Assembly (NCBI RefSeq): GCF_018785265.1
Contig: NZ_WQPK01000045.1
Span: 62,001 to 126,000, forward strand
Length of the DNA: 64,000 bases
Direction: 5' to 3'
Origin: Collinsella aerofaciens
GTDB lineage: Bacteria > Actinomycetota > Coriobacteriia > Coriobacteriales > Coriobacteriaceae
Positions within the stretch are counted from its first letter, which is position 1. Every line of letters begins with the position of its first letter. Under the pieces are notes generated by a model. It searched no databases, had not been told where the DNA came from, and worked only from the letters and a program-made list of their open reading frames with translations. Shown here one piece after another: positions 42,586-50,681 of this stretch. A program made the translations under genes and the position numbers.

Positions 42586-42624
42586 AAACCACCACAAAGG
42601 TGCCTGTCCCCATTGTGGTGGTTT
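42586..42624. repeat. Hairpin with GGTGCCTGTCCCC loop, copy B
   Basis: AAACCACCACAA (42586-42597) pairs perfectly with TTGTGGTGGTTT (42613-42624). The right arm includes the stop codon region of the pseudouridine synthase gene. Confidence 0.7.
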
Positions 42625-43282
42625 AGGGCTCCCAGGGGCAGGGGGCTTCGATGTGGACGTGCTCGCCGGTTACGGGATGCGTAAAGGACACGCTGTGGGC
42701 GTGGAGCATCAGGCCACAGGGGCGCGGCGTTCCGTACAGGTCGTCGCCAACCAGGGGATGACGCTCGCTCGCCAGATGCACGCGGATTTGGTGCTTGCGG
42801 CCGGTGAGCAACTCGACATCGATATACGAGCGCGTGGGCAGGCCACGGCGACTCTTAAGACGCTTGAGTACCTTGACGCGCGTCTGAGACGGCTTGCCGC
42901 TGGCGCCGACGCGCATCTTGCGGCTGTCGTGACGGTCGCGGGCGATGGGCTTGTCGATGAGCTTTTCGTTCCAGTCGATCTTGCCCTCGGCGAGCGCCAG
43001 ATAGTGCTTTTCGAACGCGTGGTCGATGACCATCTGGTCAAAGGCGGGCTGCGTCTGCTTGTCGAGCGAGAACAGCACCACGCCGGTGGTGTCACGGTCC
43101 AGGCGATTGAGCGGCTGCATGTCGGTCGCGGCAAAGCCGTCGCCCATCGCCAGCAGCAGGTCGCTGGCGTAGTCGGTGAGCGTGCGCTCGCCGGTGCCGT
43201 CGCCGTGGACGATCATGCCGGCGGGCTTGTCGATGGCCATAAGCCAGGCGTCGCAGTAGAGGACTTGAGGTTCTTCGTTCAC
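42623..43282 (-). CDS. RluA-family pseudouridine synthase
   Basis: Isomerises uridine to pseudouridine in rRNA or tRNA. The catalytic aspartate is Asp62 in NRLDRDTTG, followed by the KHYLALAEG block and the C-terminal GRKHQIRVHLA motif. 219 residues, so there is no S4 domain; it is the short RluA-like type. On the minus strand, 15 nt downstream of the U32 gene and likely co-transcribed. The rRNA target position cannot be assigned. Confidence 0.87.
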   Translation of the reverse strand: MNEEPQVLYCDAWLMAIDKPAGMIVHGDGTGERTLTDYASDLLLAMGDGFAATDMQPLNRLDRDTTGVVLFSLDKQTQPAFDQMVIDHAFEKHYLALAEGKIDWNEKLIDKPIARDRHDSRKMRVGASGKPSQTRVKVLKRLKSRRGLPTRSYIDVELLTGRKHQIRVHLASERHPLVGDDLYGTPRPCGLMLHAHSVSFTHPVTGEHVHIEAPCPWEP

Positions 43283-43297
43283 GTGTAAGCCTTTCGG

Positions 43298-45790
43298 TTA
43301 GCTAATTCCCACAAACATGCAGCCCGAGGTAGCGCCGCGCAGGCGGGCGGCGGGCTTGCGGCCGGCTTGAGCCGCCTCGACGGCACGACGGACGCGGGCG
43401 ACGGCACGGCCCACCTCATCCGTCTCGAGCAGCGTTCCGTCCACCATGAGACGACGCACGCCGGCATCGAGCAGCTGAGGAACCTGCGGCGTGAGGTCGA
43501 TGGGGTAAGCATCGTACAGGCGAGAGCGGCCGTGGATGTCGGTACGCACCGGCATGACCTTTCCGTCGATATTCTTGAGCGAGAGCTTGCGGACACGCAG
43601 GCGGCAGTTGGCGCAATCGTGGATGCAGCCGTTGGCAACCTGCAGAATGCAATGCTCGCTTGTCATGACGCGCGGCCGGCCAAAGACGGTGATGCCCAGA
43701 GTCGCGGGCGCGGCGGCGCCGAGCGAGACAATCTCGTCGAGCGTGATCTCGGGCGAGAGCCAAAACGCACCGGCTCCGCGCTCGGCAAGCGCCTCCATGC
43801 AGGGCGTGTTATGCACCGGCAGGCAGGATCGAATCTCGGCCGTGGCGCCGGCATGCGCGGCTACAGCGAGCTCGGAGATATTGCCGACGGCGACGGTGGC
43901 TCCGGCATTGATCCAGGGATCGACGCGCTCGTGGTCAACGGCACGGCAGACCTCGTCGAGCACGGGCACGATGCCCTGCTCAAACGCATCGGCGGGGGAG
44001 AGATCGGCCGCATCGAGCGCGTCGGTGGTCATGTAGATGCGCGTTGCACCCTCCGCTCGCGCTGCCTCGGCGGCCTCGAGCGAGGTGACGGTGGCGCAGA
44101 TCTGCGGCTCGTCGCGGTAGTGCTCGGGCATGGGCCGCGTACATTTGTCGAGCACCGGCAGCTCGAGCGTGCGGGCACGCTCGTCATACGGTGCCAGAAT
44201 GGCCTCCTCCAGCGCCTTGCAGGCGGCGGCGCGCACCTTGTGCACAGCGGAGAAGCCCATGCCGCAGCCCTTATCGAGCGCCACATCAAAGCTCGCGGAC
44301 TCAAAGGGCGAGGAGCCCATGCGGCCCACATGCTCTACCAGATCGGACGCCTCGACCGCGCGGGTCTTGGCGGCCTCGACGGTAAAGCCCGTGGCCGTGG
44401 CCGTAAGCGAAGGGGCGTCGCAGCAAGTAAGCGTGACGGCAAACGGTTCGCCCAAACGCGCCACAACGGTTACATCAACGGCGCGGCGGCGCAGCACATC
44501 GCGCTTGAGCGCGGCGCCGGCAGCGTCAATGGCGCGCTGGCTTCGAATCACGCGCACGCGGCAGCCCTCGGGCATGCTGCGAGGCACGCGGCACTCGATG
44601 ATGTCACCGGCGGCGGCATCATCGGCGGCAATGGTGGTCAGGAACTGGTCAAACTCGTTATCGTGGCGAAGCTCCAGCAGGTCGCCCTTGCCCACGGGCT
44701 CAAACAACTCAATGCGGGCGATGGCGGCGCGCCGACGGCGGTCGTCGGGCTTGAGGCCGCGCACATCGCGGTTGGCCGGGCGGCTGCCCAGCACCGTGCC
44801 CACGATCTGGCCGCGGTTGTTGGAGCGCTCGTAGCTCATCATCTCGTCACCCGAGGTACCGTCCTGGTAGGCGTGCGTAAAGTCGCGGTTAAAGCAGCGC
44901 TTGAGCTGTCGCTGGCGGGCCGCATCCTCATCCTTAGAGGTCGAAACATCGGCCAGCATGTCATCAATCTGATGACGATACACGTCGACGATGGAATACA
45001 CGTAATCGGGGGCCTTCATGCGGCCCTCGAGCTTGAGCGATGCGGCGCCGGCGTCATACAGACGGCGAACAAGCTGCGAAGTGTTGGTGTCGCGCGGGCA
45101 CAGCGCGCGCTCGCGTCCGGCAGGGGAGAGCGAGCGGCCGTTCTCGTCAATTAGCTTGTAGGGTAGGCGGCAGGGCTGGGCGCACATGCCGCGGTTGGCC
45201 GAGCGGCCCGCCATGGCAAAGCTCGACAGCAGGCACAGACCCGAGTAGCAAAAGCAGATGGCACCGTGGCTAAAGACCTCAAGGTCCACATCGGGCGCGG
45301 CGTTGTGAATGGCGGCGATCTCGTCGATGGAGAGCTCGCGCGAGAGAGTCACGCGGTCGGCGCCCTGCTCACGGCACCAAAGGGTTCCGCGGTCGTCGTG
45401 GATGTTCGCCTGGGTCGAGATGTGTGTCTCGATGCCGGGCATGGTGCGCTTGACCTCAAAGAACAGACCCCAGTCCTGGATAATGAAGGCGTCGGCGCCC
45501 AGCGTGGAGCAGCGATGGATGAGTTGCAGCGCATCGCTCATCTCGGACTGCTTGATGACGATGTTTACCGTGACGTAGACGCGCGACCCGGCTAGATGCG
45601 CGGCACGGCAGGCTTGCTCAAAGGCCTCGTCGGTAAAGTTGGTTGCCTTGCGGCGGGCGTTGAAGCTGCCCATGCCGCAGTAGATGGCGTCTGCCCCGGC
45701 AGCGAGCGCGGCGGCAAAGGGCTCGGGCCCTCCGGCGGGCGCCAAAAGCTCGGGTCTGCGGTTGGTGGTTCGACTGGCGGTTGCGGTCAT
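43298..45790 (-). CDS. U32 family protein (RlhA/peptidase U32 type), long form
   Basis: Members of this family hydroxylate rRNA or tRNA bases (RlhA, TrhP) or were described as collagenase-like peptidases. LLAPAGGPEPFAAALAAGAD opens the protein and the iron-sulfur cysteines Cys179, Cys186, Cys203 and Cys207 lie in the GAICFCYSGLCL...GMCAQPCRLPY block. At 830 residues it has the long C-terminal part typical of RlhA-like proteins with a second U32-like half (CILQVANGCIHDCANCRLR near residue 715). ATG 45790 follows AAAGGCAGG. A TATACT -10-like box lies on the minus strand at 45823-45828. Operon with the pseudouridine synthase fits an RNA-modification role. Confidence 0.82.
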   Translation of the reverse strand: MTATASRTTNRRPELLAPAGGPEPFAAALAAGADAIYCGMGSFNARRKATNFTDEAFEQACRAAHLAGSRVYVTVNIVIKQSEMSDALQLIHRCSTLGADAFIIQDWGLFFEVKRTMPGIETHISTQANIHDDRGTLWCREQGADRVTLSRELSIDEIAAIHNAAPDVDLEVFSHGAICFCYSGLCLLSSFAMAGRSANRGMCAQPCRLPYKLIDENGRSLSPAGRERALCPRDTNTSQLVRRLYDAGAASLKLEGRMKAPDYVYSIVDVYRHQIDDMLADVSTSKDEDAARQRQLKRCFNRDFTHAYQDGTSGDEMMSYERSNNRGQIVGTVLGSRPANRDVRGLKPDDRRRRAAIARIELFEPVGKGDLLELRHDNEFDQFLTTIAADDAAAGDIIECRVPRSMPEGCRVRVIRSQRAIDAAGAALKRDVLRRRAVDVTVVARLGEPFAVTLTCCDAPSLTATATGFTVEAAKTRAVEASDLVEHVGRMGSSPFESASFDVALDKGCGMGFSAVHKVRAAACKALEEAILAPYDERARTLELPVLDKCTRPMPEHYRDEPQICATVTSLEAAEAARAEGATRIYMTTDALDAADLSPADAFEQGIVPVLDEVCRAVDHERVDPWINAGATVAVGNISELAVAAHAGATAEIRSCLPVHNTPCMEALAERGAGAFWLSPEITLDEIVSLGAAAPATLGITVFGRPRVMTSEHCILQVANGCIHDCANCRLRVRKLSLKNIDGKVMPVRTDIHGRSRLYDAYPIDLTPQVPQLLDAGVRRLMVDGTLLETDEVGRAVARVRRAVEAAQAGRKPAARLRGATSGCMFVGIS

Positions 45791-45972
45791 ATCCTGCCTT
45801 TCAAAATGCTCAGATACTCAAAAGTATAGTGGCGCCGTTGCGGCAGGCTATGCCCGTGCTCCAAGCGGGATAAAGTCTTCAGCAGCTTGGACTGGCTGCT
45901 CCACATGAGAACCGTTCAGCGGTTCGGGGAGACCGTTGGGCGATAAAATATTCTCGCAAGCTGATAATAATC

Positions 45973-46001
45973 TTGCATCGCGCGGAAACCTTGAGTACTA
46001 T
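45973..46001 (+). promoter_or_regulatory. Predicted sigma-A promoter of ridA
   Basis: TTGCAT (45973-45978), 17-bp spacer, TACTAT (45996-46001). The rest of the 299-bp spacer (45791-46089) shows nothing else clear. Confidence 0.65.
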
Positions 46002-46089
46002 CCCAATCAAGCGCGGTGTTCAGACCGAACTGTGCCTCCCGGTGCGAACGCCGCGCTCACGCTTTCTAGTTAACCGTAAGGAGAAAAAC

Positions 46090-46467
46090 ATGAGCAAGAC
46101 CGTCGTGTCTTCCGATAACGCACCCGCAGCCATCGGACCGTATTCCCCCGGCATCCAGACCGGCAACATGGTGTTCCTGTCCGGCCAGCTGGGCATCGAC
46201 CCCGCAACTGGCAAGATGCCCGAGGGCGTCGAGGCCCAGGCTAAGCAGTCCCTTGCTAACGTCGAGGCCCTGCTGACTGCCGCCGGCGCCACCTTTGCCG
46301 ATGTCGTCAAGACTACGGTCTACCTGGCCGACATCGCCGACTTCGCCGCCGTGAACGAGATCTACGCCTCCAAGTTCGAGGCCCCGTTCCCCGCGCGCAG
46401 CGCTTTCCAGGTTGCCGCCCTTCCGGCTGGCGGTCTGGTCGAGATCGAGGTCGTCGCCGCTCTCTAA
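46090..46467 (+). CDS. ridA: RidA family enamine/imine deaminase
   Basis: Hydrolyses reactive 2-aminoacrylate and related imines released by PLP enzymes. GPYSPGIQTGNMVFLSGQLG, the substrate-binding Arg103 in PARSAFQVAALP and the C-terminal VEIEVVAAL are diagnostic. 125 residues from ATG 46090 (GTAAGGAGAA upstream); the longer frame back to 45973 overlaps the promoter. Its position at the edge of the purine region and the presence of YgeX (which makes aminoacrylate) suggest a dedicated role. Confidence 0.93.
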   Translation: MSKTVVSSDNAPAAIGPYSPGIQTGNMVFLSGQLGIDPATGKMPEGVEAQAKQSLANVEALLTAAGATFADVVKTTVYLADIADFAAVNEIYASKFEAPFPARSAFQVAALPAGGLVEIEVVAAL

Positions 46468-46496
46468 GGCGTTGGCAACAACTAAACATGACATGC

Positions 46497-46536
46497 AAAA
46501 AGACCCTGCAGCGCGTGCGAGCTGCAGGGTCTTTTG
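46497..46536. terminator. Terminator between ridA and the YheO-like regulator
   Basis: AAAAGACCCTGCAGC pairs with GCTGCAGGGTCTTTT; usable from both strands for the convergent genes. Confidence 0.88.
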
Positions 46537-46579
46537 TTAAGTGACGGATCGCTTGTGGAGCCGCGCTCCATTTTGCTCG

Positions 46580-47242
46580 TTAGCCCTCCTTGCGAACTTT
46601 TTGCAGGTAGCGGTAGACGCTGGGCTCCGAGATGCCCAGCGCGGTGGCGGCGCAGGCCACGGCGCCCTTGAGCATGAACACCCCGTTGCCGTTGAGGTGG
46701 CGAATGACGTCCACGCGGTCGCTCTGACCAAGCGACGCTACATCCAGCCCGCGCGCGCTCAGCAACTCGGCAATGCTGCGGTCGATGAGCTCCTGTGTGG
46801 ACTCCGAAAGGCTTTCGACCTCGATAGGGGCGGGCTCCGTGCGCGTCGGCGCCGCGTCGAAGCACGCCATGAGCTGCTGCGCCATGGCGTTGATGGAGCG
46901 CACCGTGGAAAGATCGGTGTTGACGCAGAGCATGCCGACGATCTCGTTATCCTCGCGGATAAAGTATGTCGCTGACTCCAACGTCTTGCCGCCGGCGCCG
47001 CGCCCCTCGTAGCCCGTAATAAACGGCAGGTCGCGATACTTGGCGTCGTGCATGATCTTGAGTGCCAGATCGGTGGCGGGACCGCCGACCTTGCGGCCGC
47101 TCACGATGCCGTTGCGAATATCGACGATGGCGTGGTCGGGATCCGAGAAATCGTGCAGTACGATTTCGCTGTTTTTGCCGAGTATCTGCTCCAGGAAATC
47201 GACCATCGGCAAAAAGCGACGTACGGTCTCGTTCACGGGCAA
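46580..47242 (-). CDS. YheO-like PAS/HTH transcriptional regulator 1
   Basis: N-terminal YheO-type PAS-like sensor (FLEQILGKNSEIVLHDFSD near residue 16-34, then the GRKVGGPATDLAL and YFIREDNEIVGMLCVN blocks) and C-terminal HTH (ALGISEPSVYRYLQK). 220 residues. This family includes DauR-type regulators of amino-acid metabolism. It faces away from the permease gene over a 345-bp divergent region and its paralogue lies at 61230-61883, on the other side of the purine genes, so a role in controlling them is likely. Confidence 0.82.
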   Translation of the reverse strand: MPVNETVRRFLPMVDFLEQILGKNSEIVLHDFSDPDHAIVDIRNGIVSGRKVGGPATDLALKIMHDAKYRDLPFITGYEGRGAGGKTLESATYFIREDNEIVGMLCVNTDLSTVRSINAMAQQLMACFDAAPTRTEPAPIEVESLSESTQELIDRSIAELLSARGLDVASLGQSDRVDVIRHLNGNGVFMLKGAVACAATALGISEPSVYRYLQKVRKEG

Positions 47243-47456
47243 CTCCTTTGGGTTCTATCGAAGTGTTCATAACAATTTTTTATCATGGTAACACGCTGCT
47301 CATCATCTCGTATATCCGCAGGTACATTGCGTAATACAGACGAACGGTAGGAATTTGGCGGTAAACGGTCGACCAAAAGAATAGTTAGATGTTATTTTGA
47401 CCAGACACTTTCGTGACCTGCGGAAATGCATTATCTCAGCTGAAGAATAGTCTGAT

Positions 47457-47500
47457 AACAAAAAATTATTATTGAGAATGAGAATCATCTTTAATACGAT
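47457..47500 (+). promoter_or_regulatory. Permease promoter with Fur-like box and AACAAA site
   Basis: TTGAGA (47472-47477), 17-bp spacer, TACGAT (47495-47500). TGAGAATGAGAATCATC (47473-47489) overlaps it and matches the classic Fur box at about 14 of 19 positions. AACAAAAAATTATT (47457-47470) touches the -35 and resembles sites before ygeX. The remaining divergent region (47243-47456) contains an inverted TGATAAAAAATTGTT-like copy near 47267-47288 and no gene. Confidence 0.6.
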
Positions 47501-47587
47501 ATGCAACGAAGGCACAACCTCAACCCCGCACTGCGTCACAATAGAGCGTTAGATGCGAAAACAACTACTTCGAGGATTGGTGGTCAA

Positions 47588-48982
47588 ATGACCCAGGAGA
47601 CGGTTACGAACGGCACTGAAGCCCTGTTCACTCGCGAAGGCATGCCGCCCGTTAAGGAAATGATCCCGTGTGCCCTTCAGCATGTACTGGCATCGTTTGC
47701 CGGCATCATTACCCCGGCGGTCATCATGGCCGGCGTCTACGGCTTTAATAGCCAGCAGAGCACCGACATCATTCAGGTTGCGCTCATTCTTTCGGCAATC
47801 GACACGGCCCTTCAGGCCTTCGCTCCCTTCCGTCGCATCGGCGGCGGCCTGCCCATCGTCATGGGCGTTTCGTTCGCGTTCCTGCCGGCCCTTCAGGCCA
47901 TGGGCGCCTCGGGCTTTAGCTTTGGCGCACTGCTGGGCGGCGAGATCGTCGGCGGCGCCGTTGCGGTCCTCTTTGGTCTGGCCTACAGCAAGATCAAGTG
48001 GCTGTTCCCGCCCGTCGTGACCGGTACGGTCATCTTCTCCATTGGCGTTTCGCTGTATCCCACGGCCGTCAAGTATATGGCCGGCGGTATGGGTACGCCG
48101 TTGTGGGGCACCCCGCAGGCCTGGTGCGTCGCTCTTATCACCTTCGCCGTGGTCTTTGCGCTCGCCAACTTTGGCAAGGGCACGCTCAAGCTGGGATCCG
48201 TGTTCTTTGGCATGATCGTTGGTATGATCGTCTCCATCCCCTTTGGCATGATCGACTTCTCCAGCGTCGCCACCGCCCAGGTCTTCGCCCTTCCCAAGCT
48301 CATGCCCTACGCGCTCGAGTTTGATCCCGAGGTCTGCATTACCCTCGCCGTCGTGTTCCCCATGGTTGCCATCCAGGTTATCGGCGACGTCTCTGCCGCC
48401 TGCCTGGGCTCCATCGACCGTATGCCCACCGAGCGCGAGCTCTCCGGCGCTATCGTGTCCCAGGGCCTCACCTCTATGGTCGGCGGCCTGCTGGGCGGTC
48501 TTCCCACCAGCGCCCTTGGCCAGAACGTGGGTATCATCTGCTCCAACAAGGTCGTCAACAAGTGGGTCTTTGTGATCATCGCGGCCGTCTTTGCCATCGC
48601 CGGCCTGTTCCCGCAGCTCTCTGCCGTCCTTTCCGCTATCCCGCAGCCCGTCATCGGCGGCGCGACCGTCGGCGTCTTTGGCACCATCACCATGAACGGC
48701 GTGCGCATGTTCACCCGCGAGGGCCTCACGCAGCGCACTACCACCATCGTCGGTACCTCCGTCGTCTTTGGCCTGGGTATCTGGATGGCCAGCGGTTGCC
48801 TTGCCGGTGAGGGTATGCCCACCTGGGTGCCCACCGTCATCGGCTCCAATGCTGTAACCCCCACCGCCATCATGGCCATTGTCCTTAACCTGATCCTTCC
48901 GCAGACGCCGGTCGTGGCTCAGCACATCGATGCTGCCAAGGACGCCGCCGTGGATCTGGTCTTGCCCGAGAGCAAGAAGTAA
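47588..48982 (+). CDS. Uracil-xanthine permease family (NCS2) purine transporter
   Basis: Proton-coupled nucleobase importer of the inner membrane. Twelve to fourteen hydrophobic segments; the signature region PTSALGQNVGIICSNKVVNK corresponds to the Q-N-x-G substrate-binding motif of NCS2 transporters (QN-V-G here is typical of xanthine/urate members rather than uracil ones). 464 residues from ATG 47588; the frame is open to 47501, before the promoter, so the upstream Met is excluded. First gene of the purine operon. Confidence 0.88.
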   Translation: MTQETVTNGTEALFTREGMPPVKEMIPCALQHVLASFAGIITPAVIMAGVYGFNSQQSTDIIQVALILSAIDTALQAFAPFRRIGGGLPIVMGVSFAFLPALQAMGASGFSFGALLGGEIVGGAVAVLFGLAYSKIKWLFPPVVTGTVIFSIGVSLYPTAVKYMAGGMGTPLWGTPQAWCVALITFAVVFALANFGKGTLKLGSVFFGMIVGMIVSIPFGMIDFSSVATAQVFALPKLMPYALEFDPEVCITLAVVFPMVAIQVIGDVSAACLGSIDRMPTERELSGAIVSQGLTSMVGGLLGGLPTSALGQNVGIICSNKVVNKWVFVIIAAVFAIAGLFPQLSAVLSAIPQPVIGGATVGVFGTITMNGVRMFTREGLTQRTTTIVGTSVVFGLGIWMASGCLAGEGMPTWVPTVIGSNAVTPTAIMAIVLNLILPQTPVVAQHIDAAKDAAVDLVLPESKK

Positions 48983-48998
48983 CCAATTCGGTGCTATT

Positions 48999-49120
48999 CG
49001 TCGGCGGACGCATCGCCTCGTCCGCCGACGTCATGCGGCGTCAAGCCGCACTTCAAAGGGTTTGTCCCTTTGGTGAAGCGTTGACGGGAGAGGGCCCGTT
49101 TCCGGTGTAGGCCGGCGCTT
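48999..49120 (+). ncRNA. Structured spacer/leader before ssnA
   Basis: Successive stems: CGTCGGCGGAC/GTCCGCCGACG (48999-49030), TGCGGC/GCCGCA (49034-49050), CAAAGGG/CCCTTTG (49054-49072), then a three-way junction with AAGCG/CGCTT (49076-49080, 49116-49120) enclosing ACGGG/CCCGT and CCGG/CCGG. No T-tract follows. Function unknown: regulatory leader or mRNA processing structure. I do not recognise a known riboswitch. Confidence 0.45.
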
Positions 49121-49177
49121 CGCACTCCGCCATGTCAGAGGTGTCAAACCCCGCCCCTGATGTTGAAGGGAGCATCC

Positions 49178-50533
49178 ATGCTTCTGGTCGCTAACGGTTC
49201 CGTCTTTACCCGCAACGCTCAGACCCCGTTCATTCCAAACGGTGCGGTTGCCATTGACGGAGATACGATCGTCGAAGTGGGCCCCGAGTGCGAGCTCAAG
49301 GCCAAGTACCCGGATGCCGAGTACGTCGACGCCCGGGGTAACCTCATCATGCCCGGACTCATCAACTGCCACACCCACATCTACTCGGGTCTGGCCCGCG
49401 GCCTTGCCATTAAGGGCTGCAACCCCACCAACTTCCTGGAGAATCTCGAGCAGCAGTGGTGGAAGATCGACGACAACCTGACGCTCGACGGCACCAAGGC
49501 CAGCGCCTATGCCACGATTTTGGACTCCATCCGCGATGGCGTCACCACGATCTTCGATCACCATGCGAGTTTCTGCGAGATCCCGGGTAGCCTCTTTACC
49601 ATTAAGGACGCAGCTCAGGAGCTGGGCATGCGTTCGTGCCTGTGCTACGAGGTCTCCGATCGCCGCGGCCAGGAAAAATGCGACCAGGCCATTGCCGAGA
49701 ACGCCGAATTTGCCCAGTGGGCCGCCAAGGAGCGTCGCGATAACGACAACCATATGATCGCCGCCATGTTTGGCGGACATGCCACCTTTACGCTTTCGGA
49801 CGAGACCATGGATAAGATGGCCGAGGCCAACAACGGCCTGACCGGCTTCCACATCCATGTGTGCGAGGGCATGAACGACGTGTGGGATTCCCGCCTCAAC
49901 CGCGGCGGCATCAGCCCCGTCGAGCGCCTGCTGCAGCACAACCTGCTGGGTCCCGACACCATGCTGGGCCACTGCATCCACGTGACGCCTGCCGAGATGG
50001 ATATCGTCAAGGAGTCCGGCACCTGGCTCGTCAACAACCCCGAATCCAATATGGGCAACGCCGTGGGCTGCGCCCCCGTGCTCGAGTTCTTCCGCCGCGG
50101 CATCCCCGTGTGCATGGGCACCGATGCCTACACCCACGATATGCTCGAGAGCCTCAAGGTCTTCCTGATCATTCAACGTCACAACGCCGCTATGCCCAAC
50201 GTGGGCTGGTGCGAGGCAATGACGATGCTGTTCGAGAACAACGCCAAGATGGCCAGCAAGTACTTCGATCGCAAGCTCGGTGTGCTCGAGGCCGGCGCTG
50301 CCGCCGACGTCATCGTCATGGACTACAAGCCCTTTACGCCGCTGAGCGAGGAGAACATCGACGGCCACATGCTCTTTGGCATGATGGGCAAAAACTGCCG
50401 CACCACCATCATCAACGGCCGCGTCCTGTACAAGGATCGCGAGTTCGTTGGCATTGATGAGGACAAGATCAACGCGTGGACCATGGCTGAGTCCAAGAAG
50501 CTCTGGAGCACGCTCAACGAACGCACCTACTAA
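49178..50533 (+). CDS. ssnA: SsnA putative aminohydrolase
   Basis: Amidohydrolase-superfamily enzyme of the ygf purine cluster, thought to act on a purine-derived amino or chloro group. Metal ligands: His65 and His67 in NCHTHIYSG, a later histidine in FHIHVCEG, GHCIHVT, and Asp in MGTDAYTHD. 451 residues. ATG 49178 with GAAGGGA 6 nt upstream is preferred to ATG 49160. Second gene after the permease, with a structured spacer between. Deaminase of guanine-like bases is the main alternative name. Confidence 0.88.
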   Translation: MLLVANGSVFTRNAQTPFIPNGAVAIDGDTIVEVGPECELKAKYPDAEYVDARGNLIMPGLINCHTHIYSGLARGLAIKGCNPTNFLENLEQQWWKIDDNLTLDGTKASAYATILDSIRDGVTTIFDHHASFCEIPGSLFTIKDAAQELGMRSCLCYEVSDRRGQEKCDQAIAENAEFAQWAAKERRDNDNHMIAAMFGGHATFTLSDETMDKMAEANNGLTGFHIHVCEGMNDVWDSRLNRGGISPVERLLQHNLLGPDTMLGHCIHVTPAEMDIVKESGTWLVNNPESNMGNAVGCAPVLEFFRRGIPVCMGTDAYTHDMLESLKVFLIIQRHNAAMPNVGWCEAMTMLFENNAKMASKYFDRKLGVLEAGAAADVIVMDYKPFTPLSEENIDGHMLFGMMGKNCRTTIINGRVLYKDREFVGIDEDKINAWTMAESKKLWSTLNERTY

Positions 50534-50548
50534 TTACAAGTAGATTCA

Positions 50549-50582
50549 CGCGCGTCGGATGTTTCGCCGCGTTCGACGCGCG
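50549..50582 (+). other. Hairpin between ssnA and ygfK
   Basis: CGCGCGTCG (50549-50557) pairs with CGACGCGCG (50574-50582). No T-run, so more likely an mRNA stability or pausing element than a terminator. Confidence 0.5.
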
Positions 50583-50681
50583 TATAGGCGGCCTCCGCGG
50601 GGTCGCCGGCGCTGTGCTAGCGCTACACCGTATTTGCGCCCGTCGCGCGGTCTCGCCGGGCGTTACAGAGAGGAGCTCATT

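Noticed and set aside
48999-49120. Guanine, xanthine or Moco riboswitch before ssnA
   Set aside because: Structure exists, but no consensus sequence of these classes could be matched by eye; listed only as an unassigned RNA structure.
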